The position numbers and the translations under genes were made by a program. Below, piece by piece: positions 1 to 7,377 of a stretch of DNA of 22,792 nt. Below the pieces are notes generated by a model. That model made no database searches, was not told where the DNA came from, and saw only the letters and a list, made by a program, of their open reading frames with translations. Source of the DNA: CAZCTO01 sp964501725. GTDB lineage: Bacteria; Bacillota; Clostridia; Saccharofermentanales; Saccharofermentanaceae. The DNA is taken from the NCBI GenBank assembly GCA_964501725.1, contig CAZCTO010000025.1, forward strand, positions 1-22,792, read 5' to 3'. Within the stretch, counting starts at the first letter, position 1. Every line of letters begins with the position of its first letter.

Positions 1-444
1 TCGCTGCGCCTCGGGTGGACTGGTTTTCAAATTGGCTCTTGAGCAGTAGTCCCTAGTGTAGTCTTCAAAGTAAAACAAATAGATAATCATCCGATACTTG
101 TCCGGTAATGCGAGAACGGATTTCAAGATGCCCCTCTCCGCAATTTCCATGTTGTATACCACAGATCCGATACGGTCCTCGTCATAGGGAATTGTTTTTC
201 GGAAAAACGCCGATTTCAGATGATTTCGGCAAGTATTCACCGCGACACGTATCAACCATGCCTTCTCATGATCTTTGCTTTGGAACACCGGTTGATTCTC
301 CAAAAACACAAGCAAAACGCGCTGAACAATATCCTCGGCATCCTGCCGGTTCTTAAGATGTGTGATACCGATGCGAAACAGCATATCCGAGTACTCGTCA
401 ACTACGCGTTCTATTTCGCTCTCCGTCCTTATCCGTTCGCCCAC
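1..444 (-). CDS. ECF-type RNA polymerase sigma factor (partial)
   Basis: The gene starts at a GTG (442-444) just after an AGGAGG ribosome site (459-464 on the minus strand) and runs off the left edge, giving 148 codons. Region 2 is clear: the stretch from EYSDMLFRIG through QDAEDIVQRVLLVF to HEKAWLIRVAVNTCRNHLKS (about residues 15-80) matches the Clostridial ECF pattern for core binding and -10 recognition. Region 4 begins normally at LPDKYRMIIYLFYFEDYT. The expected helix-turn-helix after that point is not recognisable in any frame of the last ~55 bases. A family member would bind RNA polymerase and direct it to a small regulon, usually with an anti-sigma gene just downstream, which here would lie outside the window. 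The identification is firm; its target is unknown. Confidence 0.85.
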   Translation of the reverse strand, partial: MGERIRTESEIERVVDEYSDMLFRIGITHLKNRQDAEDIVQRVLLVFLENQPVFQSKDHEKAWLIRVAVNTCRNHLKSAFFRKTIPYDEDRIGSVVYNMEIAERGILKSVLALPDKYRMIIYLFYFEDYTRDYCSRANLKTSPPEAQR

Positions 445-483
445 TAAAAAATCACCTCCTACTAATAATACAACCGAGCCCTC

Positions 484-517
484 GAAAACTTTGCATCGGG
501 CACGCAATAAAGTTTTC
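484..517. promoter_or_regulatory. inverted repeat upstream of the sigma gene
   Basis: GAAAACTTT (484-492) and AAAGTTTTC (509-517) form a perfect 9-bp inverted repeat with a 16-base loop, about 40 bases upstream of the sigma-factor start. A second palindrome, CGGAGTA-CTCA-TACTCCG, lies at 534-551. Either could be an operator or a promoter-proximal hairpin. No strong -35/-10 pair was found, as expected if the gene is read by an ECF holoenzyme. Confidence 0.35.
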
Positions 518-656
518 TGATTCGGATCGCGCACGGAGTACTCATACTCCGCATTTGAAGTATTTCACAGGTGAGATTCTTTATATGGGAGTTATCTATG
601 GTTGCAAAAACGCCCCGGGAGGGCTCATTTCATTACATCCTTATTCCAGCTTTGAT

Positions 657-1145
657 CTAAATCGTTTTCTCCAGCTCAACGCAAAAGTCATCAATGTTCT
701 GATCAACGTCAACCGCGATTCCTTTGAGCGGCGCGATTAGCTGCAGTGTTGATACCACGGTGCAGTCGCCCGCTTCCTTCTTCATCTGCTCGAAGCACTT
801 CGCCACTGAGCCTCCGGAACAACACGCGAGAAGGGCGATCTTCTTGCCCGCCAACTTGCTCTCCCGTAAAAACGTTCGCAGGGGAGGTGTTACGGTTCCT
901 GCCCAAACCGGTGTGCCGAGAACAATCAGATCATATTGCTGCGGATCAAAGGTATACGGCTCCAGCTTGGGGGTTTCCCCGAAGGTTGCGCTCTTGCCGC
1001 CCCAGAAGTATTTACTAACTTTTCCGGTTGGATATTCCTTAATTGGTATCAGCGGGATGAGGTCGGCGCCGAGCGCGGCGGCGATTTTCCCGGCAGCATA
1101 TTTCGTGTGACCGTCCATTGAGTAATAAATCACAGCGCTCTTCAT
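657..1145 (-). CDS. flavodoxin family protein
   Basis: A 162-residue protein of usual flavodoxin length and fold pattern. The N-terminal strand and phosphate-binding loop read AVIYYSMDGHTKYAAGKIA, where flavodoxins bind the FMN phosphate. LIVLGTPVWAGTVTPPLRTF (about 74-93) is the characteristic second flavin loop, and ALLACCSGGSVAK matches the third. Members carry electrons or act as small FMN reductases in the cytoplasm. The ATG at 1145 follows a GGGGAG ribosome site. The gene is monocistronic by position, with 210 bases to the sigma gene on the same strand. The substrate or redox partner cannot be read from sequence. Confidence 0.88.
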   Translation of the reverse strand: MKSAVIYYSMDGHTKYAAGKIAAALGADLIPLIPIKEYPTGKVSKYFWGGKSATFGETPKLEPYTFDPQQYDLIVLGTPVWAGTVTPPLRTFLRESKLAGKKIALLACCSGGSVAKCFEQMKKEAGDCTVVSTLQLIAPLKGIAVDVDQNIDDFCVELEKTI

Positions 1146-1297
1146 GTGTGCTCTCCCCTATTGTGCAAGAATGGCCGCGGCCGACAGTCTTATTGTAAAC
1201 AACTCACTTACAGTATGGCACGCCTGTTATCACATGGGAAGATATTTGCGCAGGATTCCGAAATTTCAATGTTTTAGTCCGGCCGTAAAAAATCAAA

Positions 1298-1326
1298 TTG
1301 ATTCGCTGATCCGCAAAAGTTATAAT
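1298..1326 (+). promoter_or_regulatory. sigma-A promoter for the DUF6273 gene
   Basis: TTGATT (1298-1303) and a perfect TATAAT (1321-1326) are separated by exactly 17 bases. The pair points at the gene starting at 1390 and leaves a leader of about 55 bases. Confidence 0.65.
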
Positions 1327-1389
1327 TTATCTTGTTGTATAGGCAGTGCCGCATGTCATTGATTTTAGGCCCGATTCTGTGAGGCTTTT

Positions 1390-2253
1390 ATGAAACGGAG
1401 ACTATTTATACTCATCATTGTTGCGGTAGTGCTGCTTGCCTGTATCGTCGCGATTTTAATTCTTCCGGGACACAACAAGGAGCCTTTCGTCCCGGTCAAC
1501 ATCAAGGTCGGCGATTATGTCACTTTCGGCACTTACTTCGGCGAGCCGATCCTTTGGAAGTGCGTCGATACCGAAAACGGGGTCACTCTCCTTTCGGAAT
1601 ATATCATATGCCTGAAACCGTACGACGCCGCGGAGAGCGGCATCTGGGGCGAAAAAGGCGGCAGTTTTTCGAAAAATGTCAACGAGCAACAGTATGGCAG
1701 CAGAACTTGGAAAAAATCCAACTTGCGTGAGTGGTTAAACAGCGCGGATGCCGTTGTCAAATACACCACGCAGCCTCCGGTCGAATCGGCGATTCTGGGC
1801 GGAAACAATGCCTATGCAGACGAGCCCGGTTTTTTAACAAATTTTACGGAAGCGGAACACAACTTGCTGAAGCCGGTCTCCCATGACAAATGCACTGACC
1901 TGGTTTATATCCTGTCTTGTGATGATGTGCATAAATACATTTGCGACGGCGACCCAAGAGATAAGGATTCCATCCGAATGTTGACGGACGCGGCAAAAGC
2001 GAACTGTCCGCACGACGACTCCTTTGACCCGGGGAATGATTGGTGGTACTTTACGCGCTCTCCGATTGATACGGATCCCAACGGCAAAAACATGACTCCG
2101 TACGGCGGCGGTGCTTTTTACTATTACAATCATATTTTTTACGGAGTTTATCCGGGAACCGGCGTCGGCGGCGTGCTTCCCGCACTTACGTTAAAATCCG
2201 ATCCTTGTATCTCGGGCGACGGCACTATAGAAAATCCATGGGTGTTGGGTTAA
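1390..2253 (+). CDS. membrane-anchored DUF6273 protein
   Basis: A 287-residue protein with a single N-terminal hydrophobic helix (about residues 4-26) and a long extracytoplasmic part. VGDYVTFGTYFGEPILWKCVD (about 40-60), then TWKKSNLREWLNS and the DLVYILSCDDV segment, follow the DUF6273 pattern (FGxYxGEPIxWxVL, then SxLRxWLN). This domain is widespread in secreted Clostridial proteins and its function is unknown. An LLAC motif lies inside the helix, but the hydrophobic run continues after the Cys, so a plain membrane anchor is more likely than a lipoprotein. The start is the ATG after TGAGG. A good promoter at 1298-1326 precedes it. Confidence 0.75.
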   Translation: MKRRLFILIIVAVVLLACIVAILILPGHNKEPFVPVNIKVGDYVTFGTYFGEPILWKCVDTENGVTLLSEYIICLKPYDAAESGIWGEKGGSFSKNVNEQQYGSRTWKKSNLREWLNSADAVVKYTTQPPVESAILGGNNAYADEPGFLTNFTEAEHNLLKPVSHDKCTDLVYILSCDDVHKYICDGDPRDKDSIRMLTDAAKANCPHDDSFDPGNDWWYFTRSPIDTDPNGKNMTPYGGGAFYYYNHIFYGVYPGTGVGGVLPALTLKSDPCISGDGTIENPWVLG

Positions 2254-2302
2254 AATACTATTTCAATAATTCCAATAATGACTAAAGGCAGGCAGATGTG
2301 AA

Positions 2303-2824
2303 ATGGAAAACGATTCAACAGATGTTCAGAATGGTTCCGGGACAAGCTTCAACACAGTAGTTGCCCGTGAGGGTATTGCTCCGGTTACCGGGGCGAAAAG
2401 CAAACTGCTTCCGGGCATTATCGGAGCGATCCTGGGTGCGGCTATCGGCAGTATCCTTTGGGTTGTTCTGGGAATGCTCGGATACATTTCGGGTGTTGCC
2501 GGATTGGCAATCTTTATTCTCTCTATGAAGGGATATATCCTTCTCTCCGAAGATTTAAGCCGCAAAGGACCAATTATTGCAGGAGGGATCAGCCTTCTTA
2601 TGCTTGTGTTCGCAAACTACGCAACGTATGTACTTACCTTTTGCAAAGTAGCTGAAACTTGGAGCATGAAAGAGATTTTGTGGGCATTTCAAAACTTACC
2701 GGCGCTTATGACCGAAGCGGATGCCTGGGGGTATTTCTATAAAGACCTGGCAATCGGGCTGGTTTTTACTTTGATTGTCGTTGCCGTCTATTTAAGTTCC
2801 AATCGCAAAAAGGGCAAATTCTAG
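2303..2824 (+). CDS. four-helix membrane protein, function unknown
   Basis: A 173-residue protein with a hydrophilic, Ser/Thr-rich first 33 residues and four likely membrane helices at about 36-58, 60-82, 89-113 and 146-166. The first helix is glycine-rich (GIIGAILGAAIGSILWVVLG). The same layout occurs in Clostridial hypothetical membrane proteins, some of which have a zinc ribbon in the N-terminal part; no Cys pairs are present here. It lies 49 bases downstream of the DUF6273 gene and could be cotranscribed with it. The ribosome site before the ATG at 2303 is weak (AGGCAG). A short CTAGCC/GGCTAG inverted repeat overlaps its stop codon. Confidence 0.7.
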   Translation: MENDSTDVQNGSGTSFNTVVAREGIAPVTGAKSKLLPGIIGAILGAAIGSILWVVLGMLGYISGVAGLAIFILSMKGYILLSEDLSRKGPIIAGGISLLMLVFANYATYVLTFCKVAETWSMKEILWAFQNLPALMTEADAWGYFYKDLAIGLVFTLIVVAVYLSSNRKKGKF

Positions 2825-2915
2825 CCCGTAGAAATCGGCTAGGTCACAAGGTTTTTGTGGCAAAGAGCCGTCTTGCGGATCATTTGATTTTATCAGAAAA
2901 TTTTCGCTCAGATAC

Positions 2916-2944
2916 TTGAGTCTGCTTGAGCATGCGAGTAAACT
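2916..2944 (+). promoter_or_regulatory. possible promoter of the ABC-2 operon
   Basis: TTGAGT (2916-2921), a 17-base spacer and TAAACT (2939-2944) lie about 85 bases ahead of the first permease gene. Both boxes match the consensus at four of six positions. A small hairpin with a CGGG/CCCG stem (2988-3001) sits in the leader. Confidence 0.35.
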
Positions 2945-3029
2945 GAGTAAATGGTATCAGAAACATTGAGAACTGAAAACATAGCGGGTGCAAGCCCGAT
3001 TGCCGGATATTAATCAAGGGGGATAGTCC

Positions 3030-3863
3030 GTGCAGGCTGTAGAGGAGATCGCGGTTTCAAAAAAGTCTGTACCGCTGTTCAGAACCGTTATTCAAACCTC
3101 ATATAAGGAAAATTCTGCGTTCCGAAGCAATATGGCGGTTTCGCTGATTACTCAGCCGATCTATTTTTTGGTGCAGTTTTTTATCTGGCAGGCGGTTTTC
3201 TCATCCCATGATATGGTGTCAGGATTCACACTGAAAACGATGCTTTACTACTATGCTGTCTCCTCCCTTTTAGGCTTTTTGAACTGGGACAGTGCGGATG
3301 GTGATCTTCAGAGGCTTGTACAAAACGGCAGGTTCATCATCTATCAGCTAAGACCGGTCTCCCATTTGTATTACGCCTTCTTTTATAAGGTGGGGCATCG
3401 AATTCTGGCTTTCTGGATTGAACTGGTTCCGGTTTTCGGGTTCTATCTGCTTTTCGGAATCAAGCCCATTCCCGTCATGCCTTTCCAGGCAATCATTTCC
3501 GTAGCGCTCAGCTTCATACTCTCATTCCTGATCAACCATACCGTCGGCACTATTGCTTTCTGGCTCGTTAAAACCAACGGGCTTCACCGGGCGATCATGG
3601 TAATTAGCGGTCTTTGTTCGGGATTATTCCTGCCGCTGACGTTGTTTCCCGACGCATTACAAAAGGTTCTGTTTTTCCTTCCTTTTCAATTTATCTCCTA
3701 TGTACCGGTAAGAGTATTCATGGGAAGTTACGAACTTGCGGGTATCTCCATGTCCATCCCGCAGATTATCGGTCTGCAAGCGGTTATGGTGGTTGTGACT
3801 TACTTTCTGAACCGATTGGTGTGGCATTTTGCAATCAAGCGCTTCACCGGGGTAGGTGCATGA
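3030..3863 (+). CDS. ABC-2 type transporter permease, first subunit
   Basis: A 277-residue protein with about six membrane helices and the typical start of the COG4587 permease family: a short cytoplasmic segment (FRTVIQTSYKENSAFRSNMA), then a helix pair. The start is a GTG 6-7 bases after AAGGGGGAT. It is the first gene of a three-gene operon: this permease, a second permease starting 13 bases later, and an ATPase of the COG4586 type. That gene order is standard for this exporter family. The substrate is unknown; some relatives are linked to drug or lipid export. Confidence 0.85.
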   Translation: MQAVEEIAVSKKSVPLFRTVIQTSYKENSAFRSNMAVSLITQPIYFLVQFFIWQAVFSSHDMVSGFTLKTMLYYYAVSSLLGFLNWDSADGDLQRLVQNGRFIIYQLRPVSHLYYAFFYKVGHRILAFWIELVPVFGFYLLFGIKPIPVMPFQAIISVALSFILSFLINHTVGTIAFWLVKTNGLHRAIMVISGLCSGLFLPLTLFPDALQKVLFFLPFQFISYVPVRVFMGSYELAGISMSIPQIIGLQAVMVVVTYFLNRLVWHFAIKRFTGVGA

Positions 3864-3876
3864 TGGAGGTGAACGC

Positions 3877-4006
3877 ATGTCGCATACGGNNNNNNNNNNN
3901 NNNNNNNNNNNNNNNNNNNNNNNNNNNNNNNNNNNNNNNNNNNNNNNNNNNNNNNNNNNNNNNNNNNNNNNNNNNNNNNNNNNNNNNNNCCAGCGCAGGA
4001 GGCTGA
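3877..4006 (+). CDS. ABC-2 permease, second subunit, interrupted by assembly gap
   Basis: Only the two ends are visible. The start is ATG TCG CAT ACG at 3877, seven bases after a GGAGG site and 13 bases after the previous stop. After the gap the reading AGC GCA GGA GGC TGA (3992-4006) gives SAGG-stop. This matches the conserved Y-(E/S)-SAG ending of COG3694 permeases. A full member has about 260 residues, so roughly 750 bases are missing and the 100 N are a placeholder. The apparent span (130 bases) is not a multiple of three, which also shows that no frame can be carried across the N run. Operon position supports the call. Confidence 0.7.
3890..3989. other. assembly gap (100 N)
   Basis: Exactly 100 unknown bases, the conventional placeholder for a scaffold gap. 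The true length is probably several hundred bases, judged from the missing permease. Confidence 0.95.
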
Positions 4007-4049
4007 TCCTTTACAAACCATTGCCGCGAGTGCGGAGTGAGGAAATACG

Positions 4050-5024
4050 ATGATTAAAGTTGAAAACCTGACTAAAACGTACACAACATATGAGCGGGGC
4101 GGTACCTTCAGGGAAGCCCTGAAAAGCCTGGTCGTCCGTAAAAAGAAGCTGGTCGAGGCGCTGAAGTCGGTCTCTTTTGAAATCGAAGAAGGCGAACTGA
4201 TCGGTTTTCTGGGGCCCAACGGAGCCGGCAAATCGACGACGCTAAAGATTTTGACGGGCATCCTTTTCCCCACCTCCGGACAGGTTGAAATCATGGGCTA
4301 TGTCCCGTGGAAGGACAGACGGAAATATGTAGCCAACATCGGAGCGGTATTCGGTCAGAAATCACAGCTGCTATTTGACATCCCGCCGGTTGATTCTTTT
4401 CTGCTGAATCAATCCATCTACGGCATTTCGGATCAGGCCTACAAAAAAACACTGAACGAGATGGTTGAGATGCTGGACATTGATAAAATCATCCGCAAGC
4501 CGACAAGAGCACTTTCGCTGGGCGAGCGGATGAAGTGCGAGTTTGTCATGGCCATGCTGCATCGACCCAAGATTGTTTTTCTCGATGAGCCCACGATCGG
4601 ATTGGATGTTATCGCAAAAGACAATATCCGCGATTTCATTCAGGAAAAAAATAAGCAAGGCACCACCTTCATCTTAACCACCCATGACCTTAAGGACGTG
4701 GAGTATCTGGCAAAACGCGTGATCGTTGTTAATCACGGCGAAATCGTGTTTGACAACTCCATGGATAAACTCCGCACCAATCTCGGAGACAAGAAAACCG
4801 TGCACGTAACGACGCTCGAACCGCTTCCTTCGCTGGACCGGCCGGGTATTCTCATCCGCAAACAGTTTTCCGACCGGGAGGTGGAGTTGGAACTGGATCT
4901 GTCCACGCTCAAGCTGAATGATTTTATCCGAAGGCTGAACGAAAAATCGGTCATTAACGACATGTCCATCGAAAGTCTGGAAATCGAGAACATTATCAAG
5001 GATCTATACGAGAGGGAGAACTGA
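4050..5024 (+). CDS. ABC-2 exporter ATP-binding protein (COG4586 type)
   Basis: A 324-residue ABC ATPase. Walker A is GPNGAGKST (55-63), the Q-loop is at Q103 (GAVFGQKSQL), the signature is LSLGE (155-159), Walker B is IVFLDE (175-180) and the H-loop His is H212 (TTHD). An N-terminal insertion before Walker A (TYERGGTFREALKSLVVRKK) and a C-terminal domain of about 80 residues after the nucleotide-binding core are typical of the COG4586 group. The start lies 44 bases after the second permease stop, with GAGGAAA as ribosome site. It energises export by the two permeases. The operon ends at the terminator at 5195-5226. Confidence 0.93.
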   Translation: MIKVENLTKTYTTYERGGTFREALKSLVVRKKKLVEALKSVSFEIEEGELIGFLGPNGAGKSTTLKILTGILFPTSGQVEIMGYVPWKDRRKYVANIGAVFGQKSQLLFDIPPVDSFLLNQSIYGISDQAYKKTLNEMVEMLDIDKIIRKPTRALSLGERMKCEFVMAMLHRPKIVFLDEPTIGLDVIAKDNIRDFIQEKNKQGTTFILTTHDLKDVEYLAKRVIVVNHGEIVFDNSMDKLRTNLGDKKTVHVTTLEPLPSLDRPGILIRKQFSDREVELELDLSTLKLNDFIRRLNEKSVINDMSIESLEIENIIKDLYEREN

Positions 5025-5143
5025 CTTTCAACTAATTGACATGTCCGTAATTTTCGAGGCGTGACAAAAGCGGATTTACAGGAAAACTGCACACCGGCCT
5101 CCGGCTAACGCACTCCCGAGCAGAGAGGTGCCAAGGCCTCGAC

Positions 5144-5182
5144 TACCGACTAAAATGCCCGAGATGCCGCGTTTAGTCGGTA
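5144..5182 (+). repeat. perfect 11-bp inverted repeat downstream of the ABC operon
   Basis: TACCGACTAAA (5144-5154) and TTTAGTCGGTA (5172-5182) are perfectly complementary around a 17-base loop, followed by a short TTTT. It is a strong hairpin 120 bases after the ATPase stop, just ahead of the better terminator at 5195. The rest of the 359-base gene-free stretch 5025-5383 shows no other clear element. Confidence 0.55.
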
Positions 5183-5194
5183 TTTTCAACTATG

Positions 5195-5226
5195 GCGTGC
5201 ACGAAGGAAAATGTGCATGCTTTTTT
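5195..5226 (+). terminator. Rho-independent terminator of the ABC operon
   Basis: GCGTGCAC (5195-5202) pairs with GTGCATGC (5213-5220) with one G-U wobble and a 10-base A-rich loop. Six T residues (5221-5226) follow directly. Confidence 0.7.
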
Positions 5227-5383
5227 GCAATTAAATCATCTCTTTGTCAATTGCGGCTTATGACAGTCATTGTCGAAAATGTTGAATTTTCAAACGATTA
5301 TCAGCGGATAAGCTATCTGTAACTGATGATTTGCGTCAAGCTGCTCCAAAGTAACGCCCATAAATGAAAAGGGACAGACATAT

Positions 5384-6214
5384 ATGATTAAGACGGTAAT
5401 CGAATCGACAGAACTACGCCCGGATATGTTAGTTAAGCAAATACGGGCAAGGAAAGCAGAGATAGAAAAGGTTCTGCTTGAAAAAGAGAAAGCACTAAGA
5501 GACGCTCCGGAAGGAAAACTTCGCATTGATCGGAAAGGCAATTCGCCACAGTACTATCATAGAATTAATCCTACAAACAAAGGAAGCGTTTATCTTAATC
5601 GTGAACAGGACTCACTTGCATCTTTGCTCGCTCAGAAGGATTATGATTGCAAATTAATCCGTGAATTGAATGTCGCAATTATAGCATTAGACAGACTCCT
5701 TGAGGACTATCGGCCGGGACGAATCGATGAGCTTTACCTGTCTTTTCACGATAACCGAAAGTCATTAATCCGACCGGTTATTCTTCTTGATGAAGAATAT
5801 ATTAAGCGATGGATGAACATAAAATATGATAGAAAACGATTCGAAGAAAACACGCCGGAGTTCTATACAGCCAACGGAGAACGGGTTAGATCCAAATCCG
5901 AATTAATAATTGCAGACGCATTAAGTCGATTCAAAATTCCGTATCGGTACGAATACCCGATCCGCATTTCCGGCAGCGGAACGTTTCATCCGGATTTCAC
6001 CTGTCTGAATTTGAGCACGCGCAAAGAATATATATGGGAACATAATGGAATGATGTCAGATTCGGATTATGCGGATTATGCGATAAACAGAATGGAGAAA
6101 TATTTTATGTCTGGCTATTTCCCCGGAGAAAACCTCCTTCTGACATTTGAGTCGTCTTCTCGTCCTTTGAATTCCCGGGTCATCGAACTCTATATTCGAA
6201 AATATCTATTATAG
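5384..6214 (+). CDS. PD-(D/E)XK nuclease-fold protein, conserved hypothetical
   Basis: A 276-residue protein. The first ~110 residues are highly charged and likely helical (RARKAEIEKVLLEKEKALRD). The C-terminal half looks like a PD-(D/E)XK nuclease core: E173 in RVRSKSELIIADAL, D204 in FHPDF, and E219 in YIWEHNGMM, with YRYEYPI between. The end (LLLTFESSSRPLNSRVIELYI) is typical of this Clostridial family. Known members are uncharacterised; a DNA-cleaving or housekeeping role is possible. It stands alone between the ABC terminator and the esterase. Start chosen at the ATG after AAAAGGGAC. Confidence 0.7.
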   Translation: MIKTVIESTELRPDMLVKQIRARKAEIEKVLLEKEKALRDAPEGKLRIDRKGNSPQYYHRINPTNKGSVYLNREQDSLASLLAQKDYDCKLIRELNVAIIALDRLLEDYRPGRIDELYLSFHDNRKSLIRPVILLDEEYIKRWMNIKYDRKRFEENTPEFYTANGERVRSKSELIIADALSRFKIPYRYEYPIRISGSGTFHPDFTCLNLSTRKEYIWEHNGMMSDSDYADYAINRMEKYFMSGYFPGENLLLTFESSSRPLNSRVIELYIRKYLL

Positions 6215-6243
6215 ACGCACTCTCGCTACCTTCCTCCTCCCGA

Positions 6244-6252
6244 TGATATAAT
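6244..6252 (+). promoter_or_regulatory. extended -10 promoter for the esterase gene
   Basis: TGATATAAT (TG at 6244-6245 and TATAAT at 6247-6252) is a full extended -10 element. The -35 region is poor, as often with this type. It leaves a leader of about 130 bases before the start at 6389. Confidence 0.45.
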
Positions 6253-6388
6253 AAAGAAAACTTTCAGAGAATGGACTGCGCGTATTCCAAACTGTTTTTG
6301 ATCAGGTACGCTTGCTGAGATTTATCAATTCTTTGATTCCGTGGAACATGAAACACCCCTGGCTCTCCCTTTTGAAAAGGAGATGAAT

Positions 6389-7372
6389 ATGGAAAAACGT
6401 TTTTCTCTGATCCCGCTGATCCTGGTGCTTGCGCTTTTCACGGCTGCGTGCGGAGCCGGAGGAGACTCCTTCGTATCGAACACTTCAAAACTTTCCGCAA
6501 CAACTCGAAAACCAACGCCGGCCCCCGGGACGGAACGAGTATATTCCGATACGATTCTTCCGTCGGAACTCGAAAGTATCACCGTTGGTCCGCTTTCACC
6601 GGATCACACCTACTATGCTGATGTTACATACGTCGACCCCGAGTGTCTGGAGTACATCACTGAGATCAAGATTTTTGATGAAGAAATCGGCGACACCTTT
6701 GTCGTACACGTGTCCGTTCCGCCCGGGTACAGCACTGAAAAAAGCTTTCCGATGGTAGTGATGACCGACGGCGTCTGGCGGCTCAGTGATCATGTAGAGG
6801 TGCGCCCGATGATGAAAGGCGGTCGGATTGAGGATCTGATTCTGGTCAGCATCGGTTATCCGGACGGTTACGACTACCAGAACATTCGCGATCGCGACCT
6901 CGTTAATGATCCGGAAAGCTTCCTGCATTTTATTGTGGATAATCTGATGCCGTATCTTCTGGAGAATTATTCGGTCGACGAGACGAATCTGACGCTGACA
7001 GGCCATTCCTACGGCGGATATTGGGCGTTCTACTCGCTTTTACATAGCGATACAATCGGCAAAAATCTTTTCAGCAATTATGTTATCGCCAGCCCGGCGT
7101 TGAGCGCGCGGACCGGAATCGCAAATTGCGATGATTATGAAGAGCTTTACTACAAGCGATCAACGGCGCTTGCGGCGCGCGTGTATGTTACGGCCGGCGG
7201 AGAGGAACCTTCGCCATACGTTATACAAATCGATGATTTTGTGGCAAATCTCGAAAAACGCGACTATCAGGGACTCGAGATGACCTACGAGATCATCGAA
7301 GGCTATGATCACAACGGTGTTTTTAAGCCGACACTGATCAACGCGCTGCTGATGTTTTTCGGGAAGGATTGA
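6389..7372 (+). CDS. secreted lipoprotein esterase, alpha/beta hydrolase fold
   Basis: The start is the ATG at 6389, six bases after AAAGGAGA; an upstream in-frame ATG at 6341 has no ribosome site. The 327-residue product begins with a lipoprotein signal ending LALFTAAC (Cys21) and a Ser/Thr/Pro-rich linker (about 27-50). The hydrolase domain has the nucleophile elbow GHSYGG (Ser207) and a C-terminal catalytic His in GYDHNGVF (His308). It belongs with the COG2819/esterase D-like group, whose members hydrolyse carbohydrate or siderophore esters. Next to two GH43 genes, a role in removing acyl groups from hemicellulose is plausible but not shown. It is convergent with the GH43 gene, with only five bases between the stops. 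Confidence 0.8.
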   Translation: MEKRFSLIPLILVLALFTAACGAGGDSFVSNTSKLSATTRKPTPAPGTERVYSDTILPSELESITVGPLSPDHTYYADVTYVDPECLEYITEIKIFDEEIGDTFVVHVSVPPGYSTEKSFPMVVMTDGVWRLSDHVEVRPMMKGGRIEDLILVSIGYPDGYDYQNIRDRDLVNDPESFLHFIVDNLMPYLLENYSVDETNLTLTGHSYGGYWAFYSLLHSDTIGKNLFSNYVIASPALSARTGIANCDDYEELYYKRSTALAARVYVTAGGEEPSPYVIQIDDFVANLEKRDYQGLEMTYEIIEGYDHNGVFKPTLINALLMFFGKD

Positions 7373-7377
7373 TTCCG

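Noticed and set aside
724..1110. Plus-strand open frame over the flavodoxin gene
   Set aside because: The minus-strand flavodoxin is unambiguous; the plus-strand reading has low-complexity residues and no start signal.
2983..3010. Cobalamin-riboswitch-like GGTGCAAGCCC in the ABC operon leader
   Set aside because: Only a short match in a 4-bp hairpin; the other conserved parts of that riboswitch are not seen.
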